This document shows, one piece after another, positions 1-10,400 of a stretch of 53,602 nt of DNA (position 1 is the first letter of the stretch; the number at the start of each line of letters is the position of its first letter). The DNA is from Gammaproteobacteria bacterium TMED1. GTDB lineage: Bacteria > Pseudomonadota > Gammaproteobacteria > Pseudomonadales > Azotimanducaceae. The DNA lies in the NCBI GenBank assembly GCA_002167855.2, contig NHBG02000007.1, positions 1 through 53,602 of the forward strand, given 5' to 3'. A program made the translations under genes and the position numbers. The notes under the pieces are model-generated. The model saw only the letters and a list, made by a program, of their open reading frames with translations, had not been told where the DNA came from and made no database searches.

Positions 1-3000
1 GCTATTTCATGACTATGCTCTTTCTTATAGGAGCGTTATTCATCGCATTTGACATCAGGGCGCGAGATGTCAGGGAACGAATTGCAGATGTGCTCGATAC
101 TCGCCCGTTCACTAATTTCGAATTCTTGATTGGTAAATTAATTGGGATCGTATTTGTAGTTTGGATTCCAATCCCACTGATCATAATTATGTTCCAAATA
201 TTTGGGGCTATCGCGATGACGATAGATCTTCCCGTTGGCCAATTTGTAGAACCATGGTCGATCTTTGGCTATCTTTTTTCCTCTTTAACAGCATTATTGC
301 TTTGGACAGCATTAATCATCCTTTTGTCGGTTGTGCTTAAAAATCGCTTTTTAGTAGCCGTTGCGGGAAGTGGTCTTGCCCTACTTCAATTCTGGATAGC
401 CACAAGTCAGCCTGTCTATTTAACAGCACTAACGACGATCTTGCCCAATTTGGAACTCGCCTCCGATATCCTACCGAGAGCGCTCCCAGATAATGAGTTT
501 GTAAGATTATCCAGTCATTGGATTTTAGCATTCTCTTTAGTCATATTTGCCGCGCGGCTTTACCCTCGCCGTGATAATCAACTCGTTAACTCGCTGCATG
601 GCGTGATCTTATTTGTAATTGCGAGCAGTTTGCTCCTTTACTTCAGTTACAACTACCTCCAAATAGTAAACCAATCAGATAAATGGACTGCCCTACACCA
701 AGTAAAAAGTCTAGAACCCTATGGTGACATGCAGTCCTTGACTGGGAGCATCGAGTTAGATCGGAGCGAAGGTATAAGCATTGACGTAGTGGTAGAAATC
801 TATTCAGAGGAGGATTTAAGCTCTCTCATCCTTACCCTTAACCCAGGTATTAAAATAGCGCAACTTGGGGTAAACGGTCTTCGTCCGAATTGGACCCACC
901 AGGATGGTTTGCTTGAAATAGAGTATCAATTACCTGCTCAAGGTACTGCCTTAGTGTCCATAAAGGGTAAAGGAAAACCAAATGAATACTTCGGCTATCT
1001 CAATACGGCCTATAACTTTATGAAGGCTTTACCGAATGAGGTAGAGATTTTCTTCCTCGGCTATAAAACAAGTATTTTCGATCGCGAATACGTAGCGATG
1101 ACACCAGGTGGCCACTGGTTACCTTCCACAGGGACAGATCTGCCACATGATGATCCACGTTCACACCCTAATGACTATTTTCAACTTGATCTAGAAGTCG
1201 GCGTCCCTAAGAACTGGCTTATCGCAGGACCAGGAAAAAGTGAGAAGCTGAGAGATGAAGGAAACTTTTCCTACTTTCGATTTAATCCACTTAACGCAAT
1301 ATCCCAAGTCGCATTACTTACCTCTAGATTCGAAAAAAGAGGGTTCCAAGCAGCAGGAATTAATTTTGAAATACTTTACTGGCCCGAGCATGAAAAAAAT
1401 TTCACTTTGTTTGAACCTTCAGGAGAAAAGCTTAAGGAAAGGATCGGTGAAATCTTCACAGCTGCTCGAGATAGCGGATACCCCTACCCCTATGAAGCTT
1501 TAACAGTGGTTGAAACTCCGAATATACTAAGAGGATACGGTGGGGGTTGGCGTATGGATACAACACAATCCGTGCCCGGGATTATGATGCTGAGAGAAAA
1601 TAGCTTTCCCGCTGCTCGATTTAACTTTGATTCTAACTCTTATGATGATGAAGAGGGCGGCTTAGCTGTCGCTCAAGTCAAAATTCTTGAGCGCTTTTTT
1701 GAGAATGATTTTAGTGGAGGAAACCCTTTTACCGGATTGGCAAGGCATTTTTCGACTTTTCAGACAAGCGCAATCGGGGAAGGCGCGCATGCAATCAACT
1801 TTGTACTAGAAGATTTGACCAGTATGCTTCTAACAAAGAAGAGAGGTTACTTTTCAGCACATGAGTTTCAATTTGCAGGCCCTCTTCGAGGTCAGGTTAT
1901 CACTTCAATGCCATACCTTAAGCACTTATCGATATCACAAATTCTAATTGATACCGTAACCGATCGTCCCTCTGTTTGGGATCGAGCATTAGGTACTTCC
2001 CTCGCCTCTCTAGAACCCAAAGATGATCCAGCACAAGTGCTTAATGTGCTCACGTTAAAAGGACACGCTGTTACCAATGCTCTACTTGGAGGCCTAGGTT
2101 ACGAAGAATCAGGACGGCTAATCAGTGAGTTAGTTACCCGCTACAGAGGGAAACATTTTACTTCAGAGGATCTCTCATCTTTAGCAAGTGAACTCGCAAT
2201 TGAACTTGAGCCTTTGCTGGGTGATTGGCTCTATGACACAGCTTTACCCGGTTTCTTGGTTTCAAGCTCTAAAACAATTCGCCTTAAAGATGATCAACAA
2301 GGTAAACCTCGTTATCAAACGACAATGCATGTGCGTAATGATGAACCTGCGCCTGGATTAGCGAGCCTAGCGTATCAATGGGGTGGAAGAAAAGGCAGTA
2401 TCCGTTGGGATGGTACAACGCCTTATAGGATACCCGGGAAGTCAGCGATCGAAATTGGTATAGTAACTTCGTCGCCAATACATCAGATCTACTTTCAACC
2501 TTCGCTCTCACTAAATCGAGAGAACATGCCAATTCAAATAAACCGACCAAATTCTCGAGACCAAATAAACCTATCACCTTTCAACGGTAGTCGACCCAGT
2601 GATTGGCAACTGCCGCCAACCTCAGACATCGTTATTGATGACTTAGATCAAGGTTTCTCAATCGAGAGCGATAGGCTGAATCCTACGGAAATGCAATACA
2701 ATGGCCCGGGTGGATCAGGCCGACTAAAAGTTGATATCGATCAAGGAATCCCGCAACACCATGCAATATTTGGAAATCCGGAGGTATGGAGCCGCGCAAA
2801 AGATGATAAAAGCTGGGGGAAATATCGTCGCACTCATGCTCTTGTAAGAAGTGGTGAGGGCGATCAATACGCAACTTTTGAAGCGAAGATTCCTCATGCA
2901 GGAGAGTGGAGACTTTCTTATTTTCTTGCCCCACGATTCGCCAACGGCATCGAGAAAAAACAAAAGCTAGATAAGATGACGGGTTCAAAAAAAGGACAAG

Positions 3001-3323
3001 AAAGCTGGAATAGAGAAACAGAGGGGGCTCAAGCAATCTATAGGCAAAACCTAGTAGGTCAGTTCTCCATGTCTCTCATATCAGATGGTAACAATCAGAA
3101 GATTGAGTTTGATGGTACCTTTGCTACGCCAGGATGGAACGATCTCGGAGACTTCGATCTGCCGGCTGGGAAAGTAAGCTTAAGGATATCAGATGATAAT
3201 TCTGGCTCCCTAGTAGTGGCAGACGCTATCCGTTGGCGACCCACTGGAAGAGAAGGCTCTACCAAACGAAACCTCACACTGAAACAAATGGTTGATGGAC
3301 AAGGATTAGCAAAAAATGATTAG
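1..3323 (+). CDS. ABC-2 permease fused to M1-peptidase-like ectodomain (5' partial)
   Basis: The reading frame is open to the window edge, so the true start is probably upstream; the first ATG inside is at 9. About six hydrophobic segments occupy roughly residues 1-220 and look like the end of an ABC-2 type exporter permease. A large extracytoplasmic part follows (about 225-760) that resembles the M1 aminopeptidase-like domain attached to some ABC permeases, including the string YPYPYEALTVVETP. The zinc-binding HEXXH motif is absent, and GYGGGWRM near residue 509 stands about where the GAMEN exopeptidase motif would be expected, so it is probably a non-catalytic binding domain. The C-terminal ~120 residues end in VADAIRW, like golvesin/Xly-type beta domains. 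It opens the export operon and overlaps the adaptor gene by 8 bases. It could pair with the ABC ATPase encoded at 7454-12211. The permease call is reasonably sure; the peptidase relationship is less so. Confidence 0.7.
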   Translation, partial: YFMTMLFLIGALFIAFDIRARDVRERIADVLDTRPFTNFEFLIGKLIGIVFVVWIPIPLIIIMFQIFGAIAMTIDLPVGQFVEPWSIFGYLFSSLTALLLWTALIILLSVVLKNRFLVAVAGSGLALLQFWIATSQPVYLTALTTILPNLELASDILPRALPDNEFVRLSSHWILAFSLVIFAARLYPRRDNQLVNSLHGVILFVIASSLLLYFSYNYLQIVNQSDKWTALHQVKSLEPYGDMQSLTGSIELDRSEGISIDVVVEIYSEEDLSSLILTLNPGIKIAQLGVNGLRPNWTHQDGLLEIEYQLPAQGTALVSIKGKGKPNEYFGYLNTAYNFMKALPNEVEIFFLGYKTSIFDREYVAMTPGGHWLPSTGTDLPHDDPRSHPNDYFQLDLEVGVPKNWLIAGPGKSEKLRDEGNFSYFRFNPLNAISQVALLTSRFEKRGFQAAGINFEILYWPEHEKNFTLFEPSGEKLKERIGEIFTAARDSGYPYPYEALTVVETPNILRGYGGGWRMDTTQSVPGIMMLRENSFPAARFNFDSNSYDDEEGGLAVAQVKILERFFENDFSGGNPFTGLARHFSTFQTSAIGEGAHAINFVLEDLTSMLLTKKRGYFSAHEFQFAGPLRGQVITSMPYLKHLSISQILIDTVTDRPSVWDRALGTSLASLEPKDDPAQVLNVLTLKGHAVTNALLGGLGYEESGRLISELVTRYRGKHFTSEDLSSLASELAIELEPLLGDWLYDTALPGFLVSSSKTIRLKDDQQGKPRYQTTMHVRNDEPAPGLASLAYQWGGRKGSIRWDGTTPYRIPGKSAIEIGIVTSSPIHQIYFQPSLSLNRENMPIQINRPNSRDQINLSPFNGSRPSDWQLPPTSDIVIDDLDQGFSIESDRLNPTEMQYNGPGGSGRLKVDIDQGIPQHHAIFGNPEVWSRAKDDKSWGKYRRTHALVRSGEGDQYATFEAKIPHAGEWRLSYFLAPRFANGIEKKQKLDKMTGSKKGQESWNRETEGAQAIYRQNLVGQFSMSLISDGNNQKIEFDGTFATPGWNDLGDFDLPAGKVSLRISDDNSGSLVVADAIRWRPTGREGSTKRNLTLKQMVDGQGLAKND

Positions 3324-4386
3324 ACGGAGAGGGTTATTAGCTTCACTGTTAACCATAGTAGCGGGCTGTGGACAGCCAACGAATACTCCAGCTATAGACT
3401 TTCTGATCCCTGTTGAAGTAACAGATATTAAAACTAATACTGTTGAGGAGATAATCTTTACAACTGGCACCGTGAGAACACGAGAGAATGTTGTTCTAAC
3501 GATACAAACACCTGGTTTTCTAGCCCTTGCACAAAATAAAAAAGGGATCAGACTTGAAGAGGGTATGTCTGTAATCTCTGGTGATTTGATTGCTCAAGTT
3601 ACTGGCGAAGATGCCCGACTTGCAGCGGGAATAGAAGCATCAGAAGAACACCTAAGATCCGCCAAGACTGAACTCGAACGCCGACAACAGTTGTTCAAAC
3701 AAAGACTCATATCGGAGGCTGAAGTTTGGGCTGCTCGAACTCAATATGAAGACCGTCTCCTCGCCTACGAAACTAGCCAACGTACTTTCGAGAAAACCCG
3801 TATCACCACGCCTATCGATGGTACGATTCTAGAACTTGCAAGAGATTCTACCGGACAGCCCATAGCCGATGGACAGATGGTCAACCAGGGAATGAATGTC
3901 GCAAGAATTGCGCCTCTCGATAAACTGATTGCTGATCTAGAACTAGTTGGGCCAGAATATGCGAGAGTAGTGGTAGGCCAAAAGGTACGCATAAGTCACT
4001 ACGCTTTTGCTGACCGTACCTTAGAGGGCGTCATCATTCGTCTTTCTCCTACCATCGATTCAAGCACACGTACTTTTCGAGTTGAGGTTGAGGTCGATAA
4101 TGATGAGGAGCTGTTAAGACCCGGTATGTTCATTCAGGCTGGTATTATCGCCAAACAAGCTCAGGACGTCCCTGTCGTTCCCAGAGATGGTATAACGCAG
4201 AGAGGTGGTCGTAATGTGGTATTTGTCATTGAAGGCCAGCGTGTAGTTCAGCGAGATGTCTTACTCGGGCTTGCAGATGATCTTCAGTTTGAGGTTTCAC
4301 AAGGCTTGCTCGTAGGAGATCGAATCGCTATACGTGGTCTCGAGACACTTACTGACGGTACGCGGGTACGAGTAATAACCCCGTGA
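3316..4386 (+). CDS. RND efflux periplasmic adaptor (membrane fusion protein), lipoprotein
   Basis: This 356-residue protein begins with a lipoprotein signal: RRR, a hydrophobic stretch, then VAGC with the acylated Cys at residue 18. The rest follows the HlyD/AcrA adaptor plan: a lipoyl/barrel-sandwich half around residues 40-80, a short helical hairpin (about 90-150, EEHLRSAKTELERRQQLFKQ), the second half-motif TRITTPIDGTILEL, a beta-barrel domain (GQKVRISHYAF, then LRPGMFIQAGI) and a membrane-proximal domain. Adaptors of this family bridge inner-membrane RND or ABC pumps to an outer-membrane TolC-type channel. It lies between the peptidase-like ABC permease and two RND permeases, overlapping the first by 8 bases and the second by 4, so it probably serves this machine. 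No TolC homologue lies in the window. Confidence 0.9.
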   Translation: MIRRRGLLASLLTIVAGCGQPTNTPAIDFLIPVEVTDIKTNTVEEIIFTTGTVRTRENVVLTIQTPGFLALAQNKKGIRLEEGMSVISGDLIAQVTGEDARLAAGIEASEEHLRSAKTELERRQQLFKQRLISEAEVWAARTQYEDRLLAYETSQRTFEKTRITTPIDGTILELARDSTGQPIADGQMVNQGMNVARIAPLDKLIADLELVGPEYARVVVGQKVRISHYAFADRTLEGVIIRLSPTIDSSTRTFRVEVEVDNDEELLRPGMFIQAGIIAKQAQDVPVVPRDGITQRGGRNVVFVIEGQRVVQRDVLLGLADDLQFEVSQGLLVGDRIAIRGLETLTDGTRVRVITP

Positions 4387-7300
4387 GTCTTGCCGAAAGT
4401 CTTGCTGCGCTTGCAGCGCGCAGGCCAGTAGCAATCAGCGTAACGGCAATAGCTGTAGCGCTCGTAGGCTGGTTATCCTGGCAGCAAATCCCCGTCGATT
4501 TATTACCTGATATACAAAGTCCTACTATCGCAGTCTCGATACGCGCTGGAGATAGACCACCAACCGAAATGGAGCGACTCTATGGCGAACAATTAGAACA
4601 GCGTTTGTTCACAGTCCAAGGTATTCGTGAAATCACCCAGGTTGCTCGAAGTGGAAAACTTGTGGCCACAATTATTTTCGACTGGGACGCGAATATAGAG
4701 ATTGGGCTTATAGAGGTACAAAAGGCTCTTGGCCCAATTGGTGTGGACACTGCCGTAGAGGAAATTATAGTCCGGCGCTTTGATCCTCGCCAAGCGCCGG
4801 TGCTTACTTATGGTCTTATCGCCCCCAACGGAAAACTTGATCTCGCGGAATTACGACAGCTTGCGCGACGACAGATTGGCCCAAATTTAGAGCAATTGAC
4901 AGGTGTCGCAGAGGTCCGGGTAACGGGCGGCAGAGAAAAAGAAATTCGAATTCAATTAGATAGCTACAAGCTTGATGCGTTCAAAGTAACGCTCGCTCAG
5001 ATTGAGCAGCGGCTCCAAGCGGAGAACCTCGACTATAACGCTGGAACTTTGGATCAGGGGTCTCAGATATTTCTTGTAAGAGGGCTCTCTCGGCTCAATC
5101 AAGCAAGTGATATTGCTCAAGTAGTGGTCAAATATATAACTGCTGACGACGGTAGTCAGCAGGCTATTAGAATCTCTGATATAGGTAGCGTAAATCTAAT
5201 TGACCAAGACTTCGACCATCTAGTAAGAGTTAACGGGATTGAAGGGGTTGGTTTAGCTATTTACAAAGAAGCTGGTGCTAATACTGTCGAAGTATCCAAA
5301 TTAGTACACGAGGCAATGAGGAATCTCAGTCTCGATCTACCTAATGTGCAACTAATCGAAGTAAATGATGGGGCTGCTCTTGTGAAAGACGCGCTTTCAG
5401 ACCTTCAGATCGCTGCAGGCGTCGGTATCTTGTTAGCACTTGTCATCCTTGCATTATTTCTCCGATCCCCGGGAGCGATACTAGTTGTCTTCGCCGCTGT
5501 ACCTGTATCAATCTTAGCGACTTTATTTCTCATGGGATTAAGTTCGCAGACCCTAAATATAGTAACTCTGGCTGGGTTAGCGCTTGGCGCCGGTATGCTA
5601 GTTGATAATGCAATTGTCGTCGTTGAAAGTATCTACCGAAAGCTTTCTGAAGGGGAATCTCCGCTTAGCGCGGCATCGAGTGGAACGGGTCAAGTTGCGG
5701 GGGCTATTGCAGTGTCTACACTAACAACATGTGTCGTTTTTCTACCCGTGATTTTCGTTCAGGGTATGGCTGCTCGATTGATCGAGGGCATCGCATTTAC
5801 AGTTACCGCATCCTTATTTGCATCCCTTATGGTTGCCATGATGCTAATACCTGCTCTAGCCAAGTGGTTCATGCCGACAACCGGTAACAAATCTGAAACT
5901 ATTTTTCCAACATATCGATATCGACTCGAAAAATTAGTTAGGAGATTATTAGCAAGGCCAGGGAAAACAGTAAGCATCGCCCTGTTAGCCTCGGGGCTGG
6001 CTGCCTATTCTATAATACAACTTGGAACCGAGTTGCTCCCCTCTGCTGATCCTAGGCAATTCTCGCTCAGAATCGTTGGCACCCCAGGACAAAAAGTAGA
6101 GTCGACATCTCGAGTTATTGAAGGTATTGAATCAATGATGAGTCAAGCAAATGGTAAACATCTGGAAGCGATGCTATCAGAAATCGGCCGCTTACCCGAA
6201 GACTCAAGACTAGTTCGTATGGAATCAACGGAAGAAAATACTGCAAAGATTTCTGTTCGGTTAAGTGATGAAGGCTTACCCGGCAAAGAACTTGCTAACT
6301 ACTTAACACCTCATCTAGCGACATTGGATTCGATAGAGGCTGATTGGCAAATTGGATCAAGTGCAATCTCAAATGCACTCGGAGGGACAGGACCTGCCAT
6401 CGTTGTTGAGATATCGGGACAAGCTTTACCAGATCTAAGAAGAGGGACCGAAATAATACGACAAAGGCTAATCAAATTAAGTGAACTTTGGAACGTGCGG
6501 TCCTCTTTCGAAGATGGTCCACCGGAGCTCCGAATAGTTCTCAAGCAAACAATGGCTGACGGTCTTGGTATTGACCTACGCACATTAACCCAGGTTTTAG
6601 AGACAAGTTTAGATGGCAGAGACATCACAATACTGTCGAATGGTGATGAAGACCAACCTGTGAGACTTAGAACGGATCAAGCAACCCGCGAAACTCTTGA
6701 ACAAATTATCTTTCGATCCAATCGAGGACAAAAGATTACTGTTGGTGAAATCGCCAGTTTCCAAGAGGTCGCCGGAGCACGAGAAATTTTTCGAAGAGAC
6801 CAACGCAGAACAGCAACCGTTACAGCAGAAATTTCTGAGCTCGTTGAATATCCCCTAGCCCTTGTCGCGGTAAAAAAAGCCTTAGAGGATCCTCTTCTGC
6901 CAGGGATCAATGCACAACTTCGAGGAGAAGAGACAGAACGGGTTAGAACCATCAATGAGCTTAAACTAGCGGGAGCTTTAGCTCTCATTTTAGTTCTTAT
7001 GGTGCTCGCAGGATCATTTGAGTCCTTTATTCACCCCATTACAGTATTGTCTGCGATCCCTCTTTCGTTAATTGGAGTTGCATTAGTTCTTTTTCCAACG
7101 GGATCGCCAATTGGTGTGATGGCGATTATGGGCCTGATTGTACTCGCAGGTGTAGCAGTCAATGACGCGGTATTGCTTTTAGCTACAGCGCGTCAACTAA
7201 TGTCTAAAGGAGAAGATAGAATTGATGCGCTTGTTAGTGCTGCTGGCATCAGATTGAGACCGATTATAATGACCACATTGACGACTGTCATGGTGCTATT

Positions 7301-7454
7301 ACCTCTTGTTTTCGGCACCGGAGAGGGAGCCTCCTTACGCGCCCCCATGGCTATCACAATAATCGGTGGAATTATCGCATCTACTATTGGGTCACTTCTC
7401 GTGCTGCCATGCATTTATTTACTGCTTGATCGAGTGAAACAGAGGCAAGCGTAA
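4383..7454 (+). CDS. RND family efflux permease (HAE1/AcrB-like)
   Basis: A 1023-residue RND permease, the usual family length. It has the N-terminal helix (residues ~17-33), two large periplasmic loops, and two sets of transmembrane helices; the TM4 motif GMLVDNAIVVVE carries the conserved proton-relay Asp and the corresponding C-terminal motif is LAGVAVNDAVLLLA. The Lys of AcrB TM10 is Asn here, as I recall for many non-enterobacterial RND pumps. Translation starts at GTG (4383), overlapping the adaptor stop in a GTGA arrangement. It ends in TAATG, sharing one base with the next RND gene. Two consecutive RND permease genes recall heteromeric pumps such as MdtBC, so the two products may assemble together. 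Substrate cannot be read from the sequence. Confidence 0.93.
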   Translation: MSLAESLAALAARRPVAISVTAIAVALVGWLSWQQIPVDLLPDIQSPTIAVSIRAGDRPPTEMERLYGEQLEQRLFTVQGIREITQVARSGKLVATIIFDWDANIEIGLIEVQKALGPIGVDTAVEEIIVRRFDPRQAPVLTYGLIAPNGKLDLAELRQLARRQIGPNLEQLTGVAEVRVTGGREKEIRIQLDSYKLDAFKVTLAQIEQRLQAENLDYNAGTLDQGSQIFLVRGLSRLNQASDIAQVVVKYITADDGSQQAIRISDIGSVNLIDQDFDHLVRVNGIEGVGLAIYKEAGANTVEVSKLVHEAMRNLSLDLPNVQLIEVNDGAALVKDALSDLQIAAGVGILLALVILALFLRSPGAILVVFAAVPVSILATLFLMGLSSQTLNIVTLAGLALGAGMLVDNAIVVVESIYRKLSEGESPLSAASSGTGQVAGAIAVSTLTTCVVFLPVIFVQGMAARLIEGIAFTVTASLFASLMVAMMLIPALAKWFMPTTGNKSETIFPTYRYRLEKLVRRLLARPGKTVSIALLASGLAAYSIIQLGTELLPSADPRQFSLRIVGTPGQKVESTSRVIEGIESMMSQANGKHLEAMLSEIGRLPEDSRLVRMESTEENTAKISVRLSDEGLPGKELANYLTPHLATLDSIEADWQIGSSAISNALGGTGPAIVVEISGQALPDLRRGTEIIRQRLIKLSELWNVRSSFEDGPPELRIVLKQTMADGLGIDLRTLTQVLETSLDGRDITILSNGDEDQPVRLRTDQATRETLEQIIFRSNRGQKITVGEIASFQEVAGAREIFRRDQRRTATVTAEISELVEYPLALVAVKKALEDPLLPGINAQLRGEETERVRTINELKLAGALALILVLMVLAGSFESFIHPITVLSAIPLSLIGVALVLFPTGSPIGVMAIMGLIVLAGVAVNDAVLLLATARQLMSKGEDRIDALVSAAGIRLRPIIMTTLTTVMVLLPLVFGTGEGASLRAPMAITIIGGIIASTIGSLLVLPCIYLLLDRVKQRQA

Positions 7455-10400
7455 TGTCCTTCCTCATGCTTTCCATACATCGCCCAATTGCCGTAGCGAT
7501 GTTTTTCATTGGAATAATACTTCTGGGAGGTATAGCTTGGCAGAAGATACCGGTGGAATTATTCCCCAGATTAGTTGGAAGCGAAATAAACATAAACTTC
7601 TATCGCCCTGGGAGCAACCCAGAAGTAATCGAAAGAGAAATTCTATTGCCCCTCCAAGCACAGGTATCCACCATGTCAGGTATTGCAGAAACACGAGGGC
7701 AGATTCGTGGATCAAATGGCCAATTTACAGTCCGCTTTGAGCCCAAAATCGATATCAAGATTCGCGAGTTCGAATTGCAACGCACTATTACAGAGTTACA
7801 ACGAAATCAGCCACAGGGCACTTCACTCACTGTTACTTCCACCGGGACGCAGGCAATTTCCGAATTAGCAATGGTCCTTTACATCGTTGGTAAGAATAAC
7901 GATAGTAAGAATGCTCTCTATGATATCACTGATCAAATGATCGCACCCAGATTCGCTTCAATGTCTGGGGTTAGCCAAGCAATGGCTGTAGGTGGTTCAA
8001 AACCCCAAGTTACAGTCACTGTCGATCCCGTTCGGACGACTGCACTTGGAGTTACCGTTGATAGCGTCGTGACAATGGTACGCAATACTTTAGGTCGCGC
8101 CCAGTATACAGGGAGTATGAATAGTGAACGAGGACAAACGTCAGTGGTACTGGATGGAAGGCCAATGGGTCTCCACTCTCTCTCGAACAGTCGTATTGAA
8201 TACGATAAACCTGCACTTTTACATCATACAAGTGAGGTAACTCTAGGACCGGGTCCCGAAAATGGACTATTCCGCGTTAATGGTGAAGCCTCTGTTGGCC
8301 TAGTCATATATCAGGATCAAGATTCTAACCTCATTCGTCTTGGCAAAAATCTTCGATCTCGTATAGCGGAAGTTAAAGAGGAACTAAATCCCCAAGGCCT
8401 AGATCTCGTTGTAGGCTTTGATGCCGCTGAAACCATCGAGACCCAAATTGAATATCTGTCTAAGCTTGGAGCCTCAGGCTTTTTAGTCGCTTTAGTCATA
8501 CTATTTTTATTTCTCCGACAATGGCGTGCAGTCGCTGTAGTTGCTTTAGCTGTTCCAGTAAGTCTTATGGCCGCTTTAGCATTTTTATACTTACTAGGCC
8601 AAACACTAAATTTAGTCTCACTGTTTGGTTTGATGCTGGCAATTGGTCTAGTAGTTGACAACAGCGTCGTCGTTTTTGAAGCCATACAAAGGCATTTAGA
8701 GCGAGGACAAAATATAGAAACTGCTGTCAATAGAGGCTTGAGAAGAACGGTTAGGGCAATTCTGGCTGCAAGTACAACCACTGCAATCGTATTCTTACCA
8801 ATTATTTTGGTAGATATTGAAGATCCTATGATCCTTCAATCAGTCATAATCCTGAGTCTCTCTATTCTGTTACCTCTTACCGGTTCCCTAATAGTCGCGA
8901 TTGGTTTGGTGCCTTTACTCGCGCACTATCTCGCCGCCCCTGCTGCTGCTCAACGCATTAGCATCGCAAAAGCTCGACGGAGAGAAAAAGGCAATCTCGT
9001 ACCTCCGGACCAAGCTAAAATATTTTTCAGCATAATCGTAGCAAACGCTCTTAGATATCCATCAACTTGGATTGTAGGTACATTAGTTGCCATATTACTT
9101 ACCGGAGCGATCGTACTACCGTGGGTCAGCACCCTCGGTAATATTGACCAAGCAAGCGAGCCCGACACTATTCAGCTAATTGCAAGATTCCCATCTAATA
9201 GATCGCTAGAGGTAACGAGTAATGCTGTAGCAATTCTAGAAAATGTATTACTCGAGGATCCTTTTGTGGAATCTATTGAAAGCCAAATCGATGAAAATGG
9301 TGGATCACTCGCTATTCGTCTTGTCGATAGAGATGAGCGACCGGAGGACTTTAGCGCTCAATCAGTTCGCAACAAAGTTTATGAAGCAGCTCGAAACGTA
9401 AAAGGAGGTTTTCGAATTCTTCGTCCTGGTGATGAAACTCGTGGTGGTGGCGGTAAAAGTGCTGGTGATGCTTTTGGTGGGACCCCAACAGAAATCATAC
9501 TTTCTGGACCCGATAGTGAGGTGCTGCTGAGTCTTGCGGAAAGTGTGGAATCCCAACTGGAATCAACTCCTCAGATATCGACTGCGTGGACAAACGTCCA
9601 ACCGGGTATGAGTGAATTTTGGATAGAACCCATCGGACCAGTCTTCGAATCTTTAGGTCTAACTTTCAGTCAGGTTTTGCCTGTCTTACAACTAGCAGGG
9701 CGGGAAGGGCAACGGATGCCGATCGGCTTTGTAACTGATAATGGCCGAGAATTGCCAGTCTTCGTCACTCGAAAAGGTGCTCGTGAGCAAAACAGTGGCA
9801 TGCGTGATTTAACCCGAATGCGCATACAAACGCCTGCTGGAGTGATGCCCGTTACAGCATTAGCTACCATGCGCCAAATGCCGCCGCCAACCGTCATATC
9901 TCACCGTAACGGTCGACGTGAAGTGAGCGTCATGTACCGACTTCGTGACGATATTCCTGACACTGGGCCAACTCGGCTTAGTATTGAGAGAGAAATTTCG
10001 GAACTGGTCCGAGCGATTCCAAAACCCAGTGGGGTTAGTATCGAAACAACAGACAATAATGACACAGAAGTTTGGTTCAAAAACATAAGTGTCCCTGCAG
10101 TCGCTCTACTTTTTCTTGTGCTAGCTACTCTATTCGAATCGCTTACACTACCGTTATTGATACTCCTAGCATTACCACTGACAATACTTGGTGCTATTTG
10201 GGCTCTCGCTTTTGCTGGCATTGCGTTTGAGTTAATGGCGGCAATGGGAGCAATCGTTCTTGTTGGTCTTACCGTTAACCCCGCAATACTTTTAGTCGAT
10301 AGAATACAGCAACTGATGAGAGAAAGTCGTTGGAGTTCTGGTGCTGCAGCATTTGCAGCAGTAAAAGAACGTACAAGACCAGTTTTAATGACATCTGCAA

